Assembly (NCBI GenBank): GCA_021307345.1
Contig: CP089930.1
Coordinates: 1,798,001-1,862,000 of the forward strand
Source: Escherichia coli
GTDB lineage: Bacteria > Pseudomonadota > Gammaproteobacteria > Enterobacterales > Enterobacteriaceae
DNA length: 64,000 nt
Direction: 5' to 3'
The translations under genes were made by a program, and so were the position numbers. Of this stretch, positions 50,865-63,651 are shown piece after piece. The first letter of the stretch is position 1. Each line of letters opens with the position of its first letter. The notes beneath the pieces are model-generated. The model was not told where the DNA came from, did not search any database, and was given only the letters and a program-made list of their open reading frames with translations.

Positions 50865-52507
50865 GATAATTTCTCCAACATTTCTGAATTACTGGCGCCA
50901 GGCGGCACCAGCGGCCAGACGTTCTCAAGTTCGTCGATTGAGACATGAAGCAGGTATGGCCCATCACTGTTCAGCATGGTGTCGAGTGCCGCTTCAACCT
51001 GATCTTTACGGGTGATGTGTTGGCCAGGGATGCCGAAGGCGCTGGCTAACATGAGGAAATCTGGGTTATCGGTAAGGGTGGTTTCGCTATATCGTTCCTG
51101 GAAAAACAGTTGCTGCCATTGTCGAACCATCCCTAACCGCTGGTTATCGAGTAAGACAATTTTCAACGGTAACTGCTTGCGTTTTACGGTGCCCAGCTCT
51201 TGTACATTCATCATGAAAGAACCGTCACCGGAGATACAAACGACAGTATCGTTCGGTCGCGCGACTTGTGCGCCAACCGCCGCCGGTAAACCGAAGCCCA
51301 TAGTGCCTAAACCGCTTGAAGTGATGAAATTTTCCGGGCGAGTGTGGGCGATGTGCTGCGCAGCCCACATCTGATGCTGCCCCACATCCGTGGTCACAAC
51401 GCAATCCGCAGGTTTACGATCCGACAGTTGTTTTAACAACAACGGCGCGTAGATAGCATCTCCAGGATGATCGTAACGCCAGGCATGTTCACTACGCATT
51501 TGTGCGCAGTATTGCTGCCATTCATCGATATTTAACGATTGCTGTAACGCAGGCAACAGCATGTTTAAATCGCCTTGTAATGCCACATGCGCCTGACGCA
51601 GCTTGTTCATTTCTGCCGGGTCGATATCCATATGGATAACACTGGCGTGTGGTGCGAAGGTGTTAAGTTTGCCGGTAACCCGGTCATCAAAACGTGCCCC
51701 CACGGCGATCAGCAGGTCACATTCCTGCACCGCGAAGTTCGCCGCTTTGGTGCCGTGCATCCCCAACATCCCCAGATAGTACGGATAATCCGCATCGACT
51801 GCACCCAGCCCTTTCAGCGTGCAGGTGGCAGGCATTTTTGTGGCAGCGAGAAATTCATGCAGAGCAGGAACCGCCTGCGCCATACCTACGCCGCCGCCAA
51901 CATACAGCATCGGTTTTTGCGCTTTTACCAGCATCTGGCGCGCTTGCTCGACTTCGGCATGTGGGAAAGTCACTTCGTTTTCAACGGTGGTGAACCAGGG
52001 TTCCAGATCGCCGCAGGCTAACTGGATATCTTTAGGGATATCGACCAGAACCGGACCGGGACGACCTGAGCTGGCGACATCAAACGCTTCGGCCATGATG
52101 CGTGGTAATTCTTCCAGCGACTGCACCAGGAAGCTGTGTTTGGTACAGGCTAACGACAATCCCAGGACATCAACCTCCTGAAATGCATCGGTGCCGATGA
52201 ACGGTGCAGATACCTGACCGGTGATGGCAACTACAGGGATGGAATCTAACAGCGCGTCCGCAAGTCCGGTGATCAGGTTGGTTGCGCCAGGGCCAGAAGT
52301 GGCGATGCACACGCCCGTTTTACCGGTAGCACGGGCATAACCGATAGCCGCCATTACCGCGCCCTGTTCATGCCGGCACAGCAAGTGTTCTACGCCACCA
52401 TCATACAATGCATCGTAAACAGGCATAATTGCGCCACCCGGATAACCGAAAACGGTGTTCACACCCTGTGCCCGCAAAGCATGTACCACCCACTGTGCGC
52501 CATTCAT
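50861..52507 (-). CDS. ilvG: Acetohydroxyacid synthase II large subunit IlvG (intact)
   Basis: IlvG is the TPP- and FAD-dependent catalytic subunit of AHAS II, making acetolactate and acetohydroxybutyrate. The single uninterrupted frame encodes 548 residues: the N-terminal TPP PYR domain with the catalytic Glu in [13 protein letters not shown] (Glu47), the central FAD domain, and the C-terminal TPP-binding motif [20 protein letters not shown] with [11 protein letters not shown]-12 carries a frameshift in this gene and is valine-sensitive; here the frame is whole. It begins 2 bases after ilvX. Confidence 0.97.
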   Translation of the reverse strand: MNGAQWVVHALRAQGVNTVFGYPGGAIMPVYDALYDGGVEHLLCRHEQGAVMAAIGYARATGKTGVCIATSGPGATNLITGLADALLDSIPVVAITGQVSAPFIGTDAFQEVDVLGLSLACTKHSFLVQSLEELPRIMAEAFDVASSGRPGPVLVDIPKDIQLACGDLEPWFTTVENEVTFPHAEVEQARQMLVKAQKPMLYVGGGVGMAQAVPALHEFLAATKMPATCTLKGLGAVDADYPYYLGMLGMHGTKAANFAVQECDLLIAVGARFDDRVTGKLNTFAPHASVIHMDIDPAEMNKLRQAHVALQGDLNMLLPALQQSLNIDEWQQYCAQMRSEHAWRYDHPGDAIYAPLLLKQLSDRKPADCVVTTDVGQHQMWAAQHIAHTRPENFITSSGLGTMGFGLPAAVGAQVARPNDTVVCISGDGSFMMNVQELGTVKRKQLPLKIVLLDNQRLGMVRQWQQLFFQERYSETTLTDNPDFLMLASAFGIPGQHITRKDQVEAALDTMLNSDGPYLLHVSIDELENVWPLVPPGASNSEMLEKLS

Positions 52508-52509
52508 AG

Positions 52510-52560
52510 TTAGTTCCCCGTCCTGAATGTTGAGAAACAGAATTTTGTGCTGTTATTCAT
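52510..52560 (-). CDS. ilvX: Small protein IlvX
   Basis: A 16-residue ORF ([16 protein letters not shown]) between the attenuator and ilvG, ending at TAA two bases before the ilvG start. It matches the IlvX small protein of E. coli, whose expression has been detected, with one difference from the sequence I recall (Thr11). GAGGAGCAGG lies ahead of its ATG. The function is unknown; coupling into ilvG translation is likely from the spacing. Confidence 0.85.
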   Translation of the reverse strand: MNNSTKFCFSTFRTGN

Positions 52561-52590
52561 TGCCTGCTCCTCGATTATGTTTTTAAGGTC

Positions 52591-52624
52591 AAAAAAAACC
52601 CCCGAACCTTTCGGTGCGGGGGTC
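52591..52624 (-). terminator. ilvGMEDA attenuator terminator
   Basis: On the minus strand GACCCCCGCACCGAAAGG with TTCGGGGG forms a GC-rich stem followed by a T8 tract. It lies 23 bases downstream of the ilvL stop and ends transcription when Ile-, Val- and Leu-tRNAs are charged. Confidence 0.95.
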
Positions 52625-52646
52625 TTAGTTCGTTAAGGCTTGATCT

Positions 52647-52745
52647 CTAAGCCTTTCCTCGTCCAAGTGCAGCCCCGCACGGTGGGATAATAATCACCAC
52701 CACGCTAATCACGACCAGGCTAATCACTCGTAGAAGGGCTGTCAT
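52647..52745 (-). CDS. ilvL: ilv operon leader (attenuator) peptide IlvL
   Basis: A 32-residue leader peptide (MTALLRVISLVVISVVVIII then PPCGAALGRGKA) with fifteen Leu, Val and Ile codons. Stalling of a ribosome at these codons favours the antiterminator and allows transcription past the stem at 52591-52624. This is the classical multivalent attenuation of ilvGMEDA by Ile, Val and Leu. The sequence is the same as the E. coli leader I know. Confidence 0.97.
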   Translation of the reverse strand: MTALLRVISLVVISVVVIIIPPCGAALGRGKA

Positions 52746-53095
52746 TTTGTCTTTTCTTGCATCTTGTTCGAAGGAATGCCTAAAGAGTTACCATAGATTT
52801 TGCGAATAGCACAAGATATTTTTTGGCCGCTTTTTATGACTCTCATAATAATTTCTATAAAAACCATTGTTTTTTATATAAAAATTTGTGAGTGAAAAAA
52901 ATTCAATTTCCGTATAATTCTCGCGCTCTTCGAGTGGCAGTTTTTTGTGCTTTTTATTTTTGCGAGAGTGATTACATCACTAATACAACTCAAATTACTT
53001 TGCACAAATAAACGGGAATCAGCCGCTAAATAACACAATTTCGCAGACTACAGCAGGGATCTCTTATGTTCATAATGGTGACTTAAGGAGGACTT
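52746..53095. promoter_or_regulatory. ilvL-yifB divergent promoter region
   Basis: These 350 bases carry the ilvGMEDA promoter just upstream of ilvL and the yifB promoter on the other side. The segment at about 52800-52920 is very AT-rich with A and T tracts (for example TTTTTTATATAAAAATTTGT); in E. coli an IHF-bound AT-rich segment upstream of ilv activates the promoter by DNA duplex destabilisation. AAGGAGGA at 53086-53093 is the strong Shine-Dalgarno sequence of yifB. No other gene is seen. Confidence 0.6.
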
Positions 53096-54616
53096 ATGTC
53101 ACTGTCAATTGTTCATACTCGTGCCGCCCTGGGAGTCAATGCTCCCCCAATCACTGTTGAGGTACATATCAGTAAAGGTTTGCCAGGGTTAACAATGGTG
53201 GGCTTACCAGAAACAACGGTAAAAGAAGCGCGCGATCGCGTGCGCAGCGCCATTATCAATAGCGGATATGAATATCCGGCGAAAAAAATCACCATAAACC
53301 TTGCTCCTGCCGATCTGCCAAAAGAAGGGGGACGATATGATTTACCTATCGCCATTGCGTTGCTGGCAGCCTCTGAACAGCTTACAGCCAATAAGTTAGA
53401 TGAATATGAATTAGTCGGAGAACTGGCGCTTACAGGCGCTCTGCGTGGCGTTCCAGGCGCAATCTCCAGTGCAACTGAAGCCATTAAGTCGGGCAGAAAA
53501 ATTATCGTCTCGAAAGACAACGAAGATGAAGTGGGGTTAATTAACGGTGAAGGATGCCTGATAGCCGATCATCTGCAGGCTGTCTGTGCATTTCTGGAAG
53601 GTAAACACGCTCTCGAACGCCCGAAACCAACTGATGTAGTATCCCGTGCATTACAACATGATCTCAGTGATGTTGTCGGTCAGGAGCAAGGAAAGCGAGG
53701 ACTGGAAATTACTGCTGCTGGCGGACACAACCTTTTATTGATTGGACCGCCGGGAACAGGCAAAACGATGCTCGCCAGCCGTATTAATGGCCTGTTGCCA
53801 GATTTAAGCAATGAAGAAGCACTGGAGAGTGCCGCAATATTAAGCCTGGTAAATGCCGAATCAGTGCAAAAACAATGGCGGCAGCGCCCGTTCCGCTCAC
53901 CGCACCACAGTGCGTCGTTAACTGCGATGGTGGGCGGTGGTGCAATTCCCGGGCCTGGTGAAATTTCGCTGGCGCATAACGGCGTACTTTTTCTTGATGA
54001 ACTACCTGAATTTGAACGGCGTACACTGGATGCCTTGCGGGAACCCATAGAGTCAGGGCAAATCCATCTTTCACGCACACGAGCAAAAATAACCTATCCA
54101 GCCCGTTTCCAGCTTGTTGCGGCGATGAATCCCAGCCCAACAGGACATTATCAAGGGAACCATAACCGCTGCACGCCGGAACAAACGCTGCGTTATCTCA
54201 ACCGACTCTCCGGTCCCTTTCTTGACCGCTTTGACCTCTCACTGGAGATCCCGCTACCGCCACCCGGTATTTTGAGCAAAGCGGTCATTCAGGGGGAAAG
54301 CAGCGCCACCGTTAAACAACGCGTAATGGCCGCCAGAGAGCGCCAATTTAAGCGGCAGAATAAACTGAATGCCTGGCTGGATAGTCCGGAAATACGACAA
54401 TTTTGCAAGCTTGAGAGCGAGGACGCACAGTGGCTGGAAGAAACGCTGATCCATCTGGGATTATCTATTCGTGCCTGGCAGCGGTTACTGAAAGTATCAA
54501 GAACCATAGCTGATATTGATCAGTCTGACGTCATCACACGTCAGCATTTACAAGAGGCCGTAAGTTATCGGGCTATCGACCGTTTGCTCATCCATTTGCA
54601 AAAGCTGCTGACGTAA
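53096..54616 (+). CDS. yifB: Mg-chelatase-like AAA+ ATPase YifB (ComM family)
   Basis: A 506-residue protein of the YifB/ComM family: an N-terminal Lon-protease-like (ChlI-type) domain (about 1-170), an AAA+ Mg-chelatase domain with Walker A GPPGTGKT at 217-224 and Walker B FLDELPEF, and a helical C-terminal domain. ComM in naturally competent bacteria is a hexameric branch-migration helicase that extends recombination during transformation; the role in E. coli is not settled. The ATG at 53096 has AAGGAGGA just upstream. It is divergent from the ilv operon and convergent with maoP. Confidence 0.94.
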   Translation: MSLSIVHTRAALGVNAPPITVEVHISKGLPGLTMVGLPETTVKEARDRVRSAIINSGYEYPAKKITINLAPADLPKEGGRYDLPIAIALLAASEQLTANKLDEYELVGELALTGALRGVPGAISSATEAIKSGRKIIVSKDNEDEVGLINGEGCLIADHLQAVCAFLEGKHALERPKPTDVVSRALQHDLSDVVGQEQGKRGLEITAAGGHNLLLIGPPGTGKTMLASRINGLLPDLSNEEALESAAILSLVNAESVQKQWRQRPFRSPHHSASLTAMVGGGAIPGPGEISLAHNGVLFLDELPEFERRTLDALREPIESGQIHLSRTRAKITYPARFQLVAAMNPSPTGHYQGNHNRCTPEQTLRYLNRLSGPFLDRFDLSLEIPLPPPGILSKAVIQGESSATVKQRVMAARERQFKRQNKLNAWLDSPEIRQFCKLESEDAQWLEETLIHLGLSIRAWQRLLKVSRTIADIDQSDVITRQHLQEAVSYRAIDRLLIHLQKLLT

Positions 54617-54642
54617 AAAAAGGGCATTTCGCCCTTTTTATT
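54615..54642. terminator. Bidirectional terminator between yifB and maoP
   Basis: AAAAAAAGGGC ATTTC GCCCTTTTTA: a short GC stem flanked by an A-run on one side and a T-run on the other, so it can terminate transcription in both directions between the convergent genes. Confidence 0.85.
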
Positions 54643-54979
54643 AATCGTCGGAATCGGTGTAGTCTTCAGCACCTTCGACCTGCGGTTTACCGCCGGAAAG
54701 AGTGTGAAAACGTTTTGGACGCTTGATACGCGTCATATACTTGGACCACACGCGTTCTGCTTCTGTCACTGGCTCACGTTCGCCACGGCATACTGCTACG
54801 AAGAGTTTCTCTTCCTCGGTAACCGGCTCGCGTTTGCCGAGATCCAGCTCATTGAAGGCATAACCATGACGTTCAAGCAGTTGTGCCTCTTTGATGGTGA
54901 AATCACCATGACGAGAGAATCCACGTGGATAATGTTTATTGTCGAAATATCGATTAGTCGTCGTAAAGCTTTCCGCCAT
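54641..54979 (-). CDS. maoP: Macrodomain Ori protein MaoP (YifE)
   Basis: A 112-residue DUF413-family protein. In E. coli, MaoP with a nearby 17-bp site (maoS) confines the origin region into the Ori macrodomain. The protein is highly charged, with [20 protein letters not shown]-like N-terminal sequence (here [20 protein letters not shown]) and an acidic C-terminus ([11 protein letters not shown]). It has no known DNA-binding motif that I can see. The maoS site is expected near here, in the maoP-hdfR gap (54980-55097), but I do not recognise its sequence. Confidence 0.93.
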   Translation of the reverse strand: MAESFTTTNRYFDNKHYPRGFSRHGDFTIKEAQLLERHGYAFNELDLGKREPVTEEEKLFVAVCRGEREPVTEAERVWSKYMTRIKRPKRFHTLSGGKPQVEGAEDYTDSDD

Positions 54980-55097
54980 CCTGCACGCTCCTAATTCTTT
55001 GACCGAGCTAGTTATGGCGCGGAGTATTAGTTACGCTTGACAGAGTGTAAAACAAAACATTTAAATCATAACGACAAATAATTTTGCGGAGAGCACT

Positions 55098-55937
55098 GTG
55101 GATACGGAATTGTTAAAAACTTTCCTGGAAGTTAGCCGAACGCGTCACTTTGGTCGAGCGGCTGAATCGCTCTATCTGACCCAGTCAGCAGTGAGCTTTC
55201 GGATCAGACAACTGGAAAATCAGCTGGGTGTGAATCTTTTCACCCGTCACAGAAACAATATCCGTTTAACCGCTGCCGGTGAAAAGCTGTTGCCTTATGC
55301 AGAAACACTCATGAGCACCTGGCAGACTGCTCGTAAGGAGGTAGCGCATACCTCACGACATAATGAGTTTTCTATCGGTGCCAGCGCCTCGTTGTGGGAA
55401 TGTATGCTTAATCAGTGGCTGGGACGCTTGTATCAAAATCAGGATGCCCATACAGGCTTACAGTTCGAAGCGCGAATTGCCCAGCGCCAATCTCTGGTAA
55501 AACAACTGCATGAACGCCAGCTTGATCTTCTTATTACTACTGAAGCGCCCAAAATGGATGAATTTAGTAGTCAGTTACTGGGGCATTTTACTTTAGCACT
55601 CTATACCAGTGCCCCTTCTAAGCTAAAAGGTGAGCTTAACTATCTCCGTCTGGAATGGGGGCCGGATTTTCAACAACATGAGGCTGGTTTGATCGGTGCT
55701 GATGAAGTTCCAATGCTAACAACCAGTTCTGCTGAACTGGCACAGCAACAGATTGCGATGCTTAATGGTTGCACATGGCTGCCGGTGAGTTGGGCACGTA
55801 AGAAAGGTGGGCTGCATACCGTTGTCGACAGCACAACTCTTTCTCGTCCTCTCTATGCCATATGGCTGCAAAATAGCGATAAAAATGCGTTGATTCGCGA
55901 TCTATTGAAAATTAACGTGCTGGATGATGTGTATTAA
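55098..55937 (+). CDS. hdfR: LysR-type regulator HdfR
   Basis: HdfR is an H-NS-repressed LysR regulator that lowers flagellar master operon flhDC expression and affects gltBD. The 279-residue protein has the N-terminal winged helix-turn-helix ([20 protein letters not shown] then [10 protein letters not shown]) and an effector domain from about residue 90. The start is a GTG at 55098 (GTGGATACGG) with GGAGAG upstream. It is divergent from maoP and convergent with the rRNA operon, whose terminator lies beyond its stop. Confidence 0.95.
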   Translation: MDTELLKTFLEVSRTRHFGRAAESLYLTQSAVSFRIRQLENQLGVNLFTRHRNNIRLTAAGEKLLPYAETLMSTWQTARKEVAHTSRHNEFSIGASASLWECMLNQWLGRLYQNQDAHTGLQFEARIAQRQSLVKQLHERQLDLLITTEAPKMDEFSSQLLGHFTLALYTSAPSKLKGELNYLRLEWGPDFQQHEAGLIGADEVPMLTTSSAELAQQQIAMLNGCTWLPVSWARKKGGLHTVVDSTTLSRPLYAIWLQNSDKNALIRDLLKINVLDDVY

Positions 55938-55995
55938 TCTGAATGGCTGGCAAGGATGCCGGTAGAAGGATTTACTTCGGAGAGGTTATTTCAGA

Positions 55996-56030
55996 TAAAA
56001 AAAATCCTTAGCTTTCGCTAAGGATGATTT
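55996..56030 (-). terminator. Terminator of the rRNA operon
   Basis: On the minus strand ATCCTTAGC and GCTAAGGAT pair around GAAA and are followed by a T8 tract. It lies two bases beyond trpT. Confidence 0.95.
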
Positions 56031-56031
56031 C

Positions 56032-56107
56032 TGGCAGGGGCGGAGAGACTCGAACTCCCAACACCCGGTTTTGGAGACCGGTGCTCTACCAATTGAACTA
56101 CGCCCCT
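56032..56107 (-). tRNA. trpT: tRNA-Trp(CCA)
   Basis: A 76-nt tRNA with encoded CCA at the distal end of the rRNA operon. The 5' end is AGGGGCGTAGTTCAATTGG and the anticodon loop CTCCAAA carries CCA. In E. coli this is the only tRNA-Trp gene. Confidence 0.98.
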
Positions 56108-56115
56108 AATTAGGG

Positions 56116-56192
56116 TGGCGGAACGGACGGGACTCGAACCCGCGACCCCCTGCGTGACAGGCAGGTATTCTAACCGACTGAACTACCGCTCC
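56116..56192 (-). tRNA. aspT: tRNA-Asp(GUC)
   Basis: A 77-nt tRNA with encoded CCA between the 5S gene and trpT. The 5' end is GGAGCGGTAGTTCAGTCGG and the anticodon loop CTGTCAC carries GTC. The 3' acceptor strand reads CCGTTCC, pairing with GGAGCGG through a G-U pair as in E. coli. Confidence 0.98.
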
Positions 56193-56244
56193 ACCGAATT
56201 CTTTTACAACCACCGGTTTTATGACCGGCTTACTGCTAAATTTG

Positions 56245-56364
56245 ATGCCTGGCAGTTCCCTACTCTCGCATGGGGAGACCCCACACTACCATCGGCGCTA
56301 CGGCGTTTCACTTCTGAGTTCGGCATGGGGTCAGGTGGGACCACCGCGCTACGGCCGCCAGGCA
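56245..56364 (-). rRNA. rrfC: 5S ribosomal RNA
   Basis: A 120-nt 5S gene reading TGCCTGGCGGCCGTAGCGCG at the 5' end and AGTAGGGAACTGCCAGGCAT at the 3' end, which pair to form helix I. It lies between the 23S gene and aspT. Confidence 0.97.
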
Positions 56365-56460
56365 AATTCTGTTTATCAACACGTCGTTCTTCAACATGTC
56401 GATTTAATCTGTATCAGGCTGAAAATCTTCTCTCATCCGCCAAAACAGCTTCGGCGTTGT

Positions 56461-59359
<2,899 letters not shown>

Positions 59360-59465
59360 TCACAACCCGAAGATGTTTCGTAAAACACCATCGTGTTGCG
59401 AAAATTTGAGAGACTCACGAACAACTTTCGTTGTTCAGTGTTTCAATTTTCAGCTTGATCCAGAT

Positions 59466-59477
59466 TTTTAAAGAGCA
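59466..59477 (-). promoter_or_regulatory. boxA antitermination site in the 16S-23S spacer
   Basis: On the minus strand TGCTCTTTAAAA, the spacer boxA that reloads the Nus/SuhB antitermination complex before 23S transcription. Confidence 0.85.
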
Positions 59478-59550
59478 AATATCTCAAACATCACCCGAAG
59501 ATGAGTTTTGAGATATTAAGGCAGGTGACTTTCACTCACAAACCAGCAAG

Positions 59551-59626
59551 TGGCGTCCCCTAGGGGATTCGAACCCCTGTTACCGCCGTGAAAGGGCGGT
59601 GTCCTGGGCCTCTAGACGAAGGGGAC
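59551..59626 (-). tRNA. gltU: tRNA-Glu(UUC) in the rRNA spacer
   Basis: A 76-nt tRNA with encoded CCA. The 5' end is GTCCCCTTCGTCTAGAGGCC and the anticodon loop CTTTCAC carries TTC. A single spacer tRNA-Glu is the arrangement of the rrnB, rrnC, rrnE and rrnG operons. Confidence 0.98.
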
Positions 59627-59711
59627 GTATCAGTCTGCTTCGCAAGACGCCTTGCTTTTCACTTTCTATCAGACAATCTGTGTGAGCACTTCAAAGTACG
59701 TTTCTTTAAGG

Positions 59712-61253
<1,542 letters not shown>

Positions 61254-61385
61254 AAAAGTTTGATGCTCAAAGAATTAAACTTCGTAATGAATTACGTGTT
61301 CACTCTTGAGACTTGGTATTCATTTATCGTCTTGCGACGTTAAGAATCCGTATCTTCGAGTGCCCACACAGATTGTCTGATAAAT

Positions 61386-61397
61386 TGTTAAAGAGCA
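61386..61397 (-). promoter_or_regulatory. boxA antitermination site in the rrn leader
   Basis: On the minus strand TGCTCTTTAACA, the conserved leader boxA that binds NusB/NusE, upstream of the 16S gene. Confidence 0.92.
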
Positions 61398-61434
61398 GTG
61401 CCGCTTCGCTTTTTCTCAGCGGCGCGGGGTGTGC

Positions 61435-61462
61435 ATAATACGCTTTCCCGCTACAGAGTCAA
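61435..61462 (-). promoter_or_regulatory. rrn promoter P2
   Basis: On the minus strand TTGACT and TATTAT are spaced by 16 bases, followed by a GC-rich discriminator (GCACACCCCGCG). This is the form and position of P2 in E. coli rRNA operons. Confidence 0.88.
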
Positions 61463-61552
61463 GCATTTTTTTGCTTTTCTCTGTTGAGATTCTCAGGAGA
61501 ATCCCGCTGACCCGGCGGCGTGTTTGCCGTTGTTCCGTGTCAGTGGTGGCGC

Positions 61553-61580
61553 ATTATAGGGAGTTATTCTGAGCTGACAA
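61553..61580 (-). promoter_or_regulatory. rrn promoter P1
   Basis: On the minus strand TTGTCA and TATAAT are spaced by 16 bases, followed by GCGCCACCACTG. An AT-rich UP element (AAAATTATTTTAAATTTCC) lies directly upstream, with further A/T tracts and probable Fis sites to about 61660. P1 is the growth-rate- and ppGpp-controlled promoter. Confidence 0.92.
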
Positions 61581-61730
61581 GAGGAAATTTAAAATAATTT
61601 TCCGAATGCGCGTTTTTTCATCAAAACACTTGTTGGTGTGCCATAAAACAAGCAATTTGCCGTTTTTGCAACCGCAATCACACTTCCTGGTGGCATACTA
61701 AGGAGGAAAAAAAGAATAAGGAAGATGAGT

Positions 61731-62423
61731 ATGCCATTAAGCGCACAACAGTTAGCTGCACAGAAAAACCTTTCGTATGTTCTGGCCGAGAAGCTGGCGC
61801 AACGGATCTTAAAAGGTGAATACGCACCCGGCACCATTCTGCCTGGTGAAATTGAGCTGGGTGAGCAATTTGGAGTGAGCCGTACTGCGGTACGCGAAGC
61901 GGTCAAGACGTTAACGGCAAAAGGAATGGTTTTGCCACGACCACGAATTGGTACGCGTGTCATGCCGCAATCCAACTGGAATTTTCTTGATCAAGAGTTG
62001 CTCTCCTGGTGGATGACAGAAGAGAACTTTCATCAAGTTATTGATCATTTTCTGGTTATGCGTATCTGTCTGGAGCCGCAAGCCTGCTTATTGGCAGCAA
62101 CGGTGGGCACCGCAGAACAGAAGGCGCATCTCAATACACTGATGGCCGAAATGGTGTCGTTAAAAGAGCATTTCCGCCGGGAGCGTTGGATTGAGGTCGA
62201 TATGGCCTGGCATGAACATATTTATGAAATGAGCGCCAATCCGTTTTTGACATCTTTCGCTTCACTATTTCATTCGGTTTATCACACTTACTTTACGTCA
62301 ATAACCAGCGATACCGTGATAAAACTGGATCTACACCAGGCGATTGTCGATGCAATAATCCAAAGTGATGGCGACGCTGCATTTAAAGCTTGTCAGGCGC
62401 TGCTACGCTCCCCGGATAAGTAA
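61731..62423 (+). CDS. yieP: GntR/FadR-family regulator YieP
   Basis: A 230-residue GntR-family transcriptional regulator of the FadR subfamily. The N-terminal winged helix-turn-helix (about 20-75) includes [20 protein letters not shown], and the C-terminal FCD domain (about 95-220) carries helix motifs with metal-binding His residues such as [16 protein letters not shown] chose ATG 61731 because AAGGAA at 61718-61723 is seven bases ahead of it but only one or two bases ahead of the in-frame ATG at 61725. The regulated genes are not evident; in E. coli hsrA lies just downstream on the same strand, and here that gene is destroyed. Confidence 0.92.
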   Translation: MPLSAQQLAAQKNLSYVLAEKLAQRILKGEYAPGTILPGEIELGEQFGVSRTAVREAVKTLTAKGMVLPRPRIGTRVMPQSNWNFLDQELLSWWMTEENFHQVIDHFLVMRICLEPQACLLAATVGTAEQKAHLNTLMAEMVSLKEHFRRERWIEVDMAWHEHIYEMSANPFLTSFASLFHSVYHTYFTSITSDTVIKLDLHQAIVDAIIQSDGDAAFKACQALLRSPDK

Positions 62424-62442
62424 TATAACAAACGGATACAGT

Positions 62443-62690
62443 ATGGCGGGTTTGCCGTGCATTGCGGCAATAGTCATCTTTATACGGACACTAAATCTCA
62501 CCATCCTGAATACCACCTTATCCGCAATTGCTGCCATCATCAGTTATACGCTGACGGTGGCAATGCTTATTCCGGAGAATTATTACTGTTGCTTCAGTAG
62601 CAATATTCATGCTTCTGAAAGCAACAGTAATAATTTGATTAAAAAAAGCGTAAATCTAAGCCGAGCCGCGCTCCATCAGTATCGGCGTAA
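62443..62690 (+). pseudogene. hsrA: Remnant of the MFS transporter gene hsrA
   Basis: In E. coli a 475-codon major facilitator gene, hsrA, lies between yieP and rbsR. Here fewer than 250 bases remain. The left part still encodes [25 protein letters not shown] and [13 protein letters not shown], which match the N-terminus of HsrA apart from substitutions and an in-frame loss of about 12 codons. The true start codon upstream is gone. The right part preserves the C-terminal end (IFMLLKAT, then NNLIK and, after a one-base frame change, KSKPSRAPS with a TAA at 62688), which overlaps the rbsR 3' end on the opposite strand. About 380 codons between them are missing. A strong inverted repeat lies at the scar. 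Confidence 0.85.
62578..62635. repeat. Near-perfect inverted repeat at the hsrA scar
   Basis: The left arm AATTATTACTGTTGCTTCAG (62578-62597) and right arm CTGAAAGCAACAGTAATAAT plus T (62615-62635) are reverse complements over 20 bases with one extra A/T in the right arm. The loop is 17 bases. The right arm is native HsrA 3' coding sequence; the left arm looks like an inverted copy of it. Confidence 0.85.
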
Positions 62691-63648
62691 GTTGTAGTCG
62701 TTGTTGCTGTAGATTTGGCTGTGCTATCCGGTGGATGAGTACATCAATCGCCAGCTCTCCCAGTTCATCTTTTGGTTGATGAATTGTAGTGAGCGGTGGC
62801 GTCATAAAGCTTGCCAGTTCGATATCGTCATAGCCAATCACCGCGATATCCTGCGGGACATATAACCCAGCCTGATATAGAGCCTGGTATACGCCAACTG
62901 CCATAGCGTCATTTCCAGTAAAGACTGCCTGGGGGCGCAGCGGATGCGATAACAATTGCTGCATCGCGTCAAACCCGCCGTTAAATTCAAAATCGCCAGT
63001 GACTTCATAACCATCAGGAACGTCAAGGCCAGCACGCTTCATTGCCGCCCGATAACCTTCCAGCCGCAAGCGCGCAGGCGTTTTATCCAACGGACCGGTA
63101 ATACAGGCAATTCGGGTATAACCTTTGTCGATCAGATATTGCGTCGCTAAATCTCCGCCCAGCAACGAGTTATCCTGAATAAGATCGCTGTCGCCATCGA
63201 ACGGCGCCCAGTCCATCATCACAGTAGGGATTGTTGGATAACGTTGCATTATTTCACGCGAAGGCTGGTGTGTTTCGGTGCACAGTAACAGCAAGCCATC
63301 AACGCGCTTTTGCATCAGCGTTTCCAGATTGCGATTCATTCGCTGCTCATCGCCTTCGGTATTACAAAGAACAAGGCTATAACCGCGTTCGAAGCAACTG
63401 CGTTCAACGCCACGCACCAGTTCGGAATAGAAAGGATTGGTACTGGCAGTAATCAACATGCCAATGGTTCGAGTCTGATTGAGCTTGAGGCTACGCGCCA
63501 GAGCTGATGGCGCGTAATTGAGTTCCTTAATCGCCGCTTCAACTTTGGCGGTAATCGCTTCGCTGACGAAGCGATCTTTATTGATGACGTGAGAAACGGT
63601 TGAGGTAGAAACGCCCGCCAGGCGGGCAACATCTTTCATTGTGGCCAA
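62656..63648 (-). CDS. rbsR: Ribose operon repressor RbsR
   Basis: RbsR is a LacI-family repressor of the ribose operon rbsDACBKR, released by ribose, and also affects purine genes. The 330-residue protein has the N-terminal helix-turn-helix and hinge ([20 protein letters not shown], then [15 protein letters not shown]) and the periplasmic-binding-like ribose domain ([44 protein letters not shown]). It follows rbsK by 3 bases on the same strand. Its last codons overlap the hsrA remnant tail. Confidence 0.97.
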   Translation of the reverse strand: MATMKDVARLAGVSTSTVSHVINKDRFVSEAITAKVEAAIKELNYAPSALARSLKLNQTRTIGMLITASTNPFYSELVRGVERSCFERGYSLVLCNTEGDEQRMNRNLETLMQKRVDGLLLLCTETHQPSREIMQRYPTIPTVMMDWAPFDGDSDLIQDNSLLGGDLATQYLIDKGYTRIACITGPLDKTPARLRLEGYRAAMKRAGLDVPDGYEVTGDFEFNGGFDAMQQLLSHPLRPQAVFTGNDAMAVGVYQALYQAGLYVPQDIAVIGYDDIELASFMTPPLTTIHQPKDELGELAIDVLIHRIAQPNLQQQRLQLTPILMERGSA

Positions 63649-63651
63649 GCG

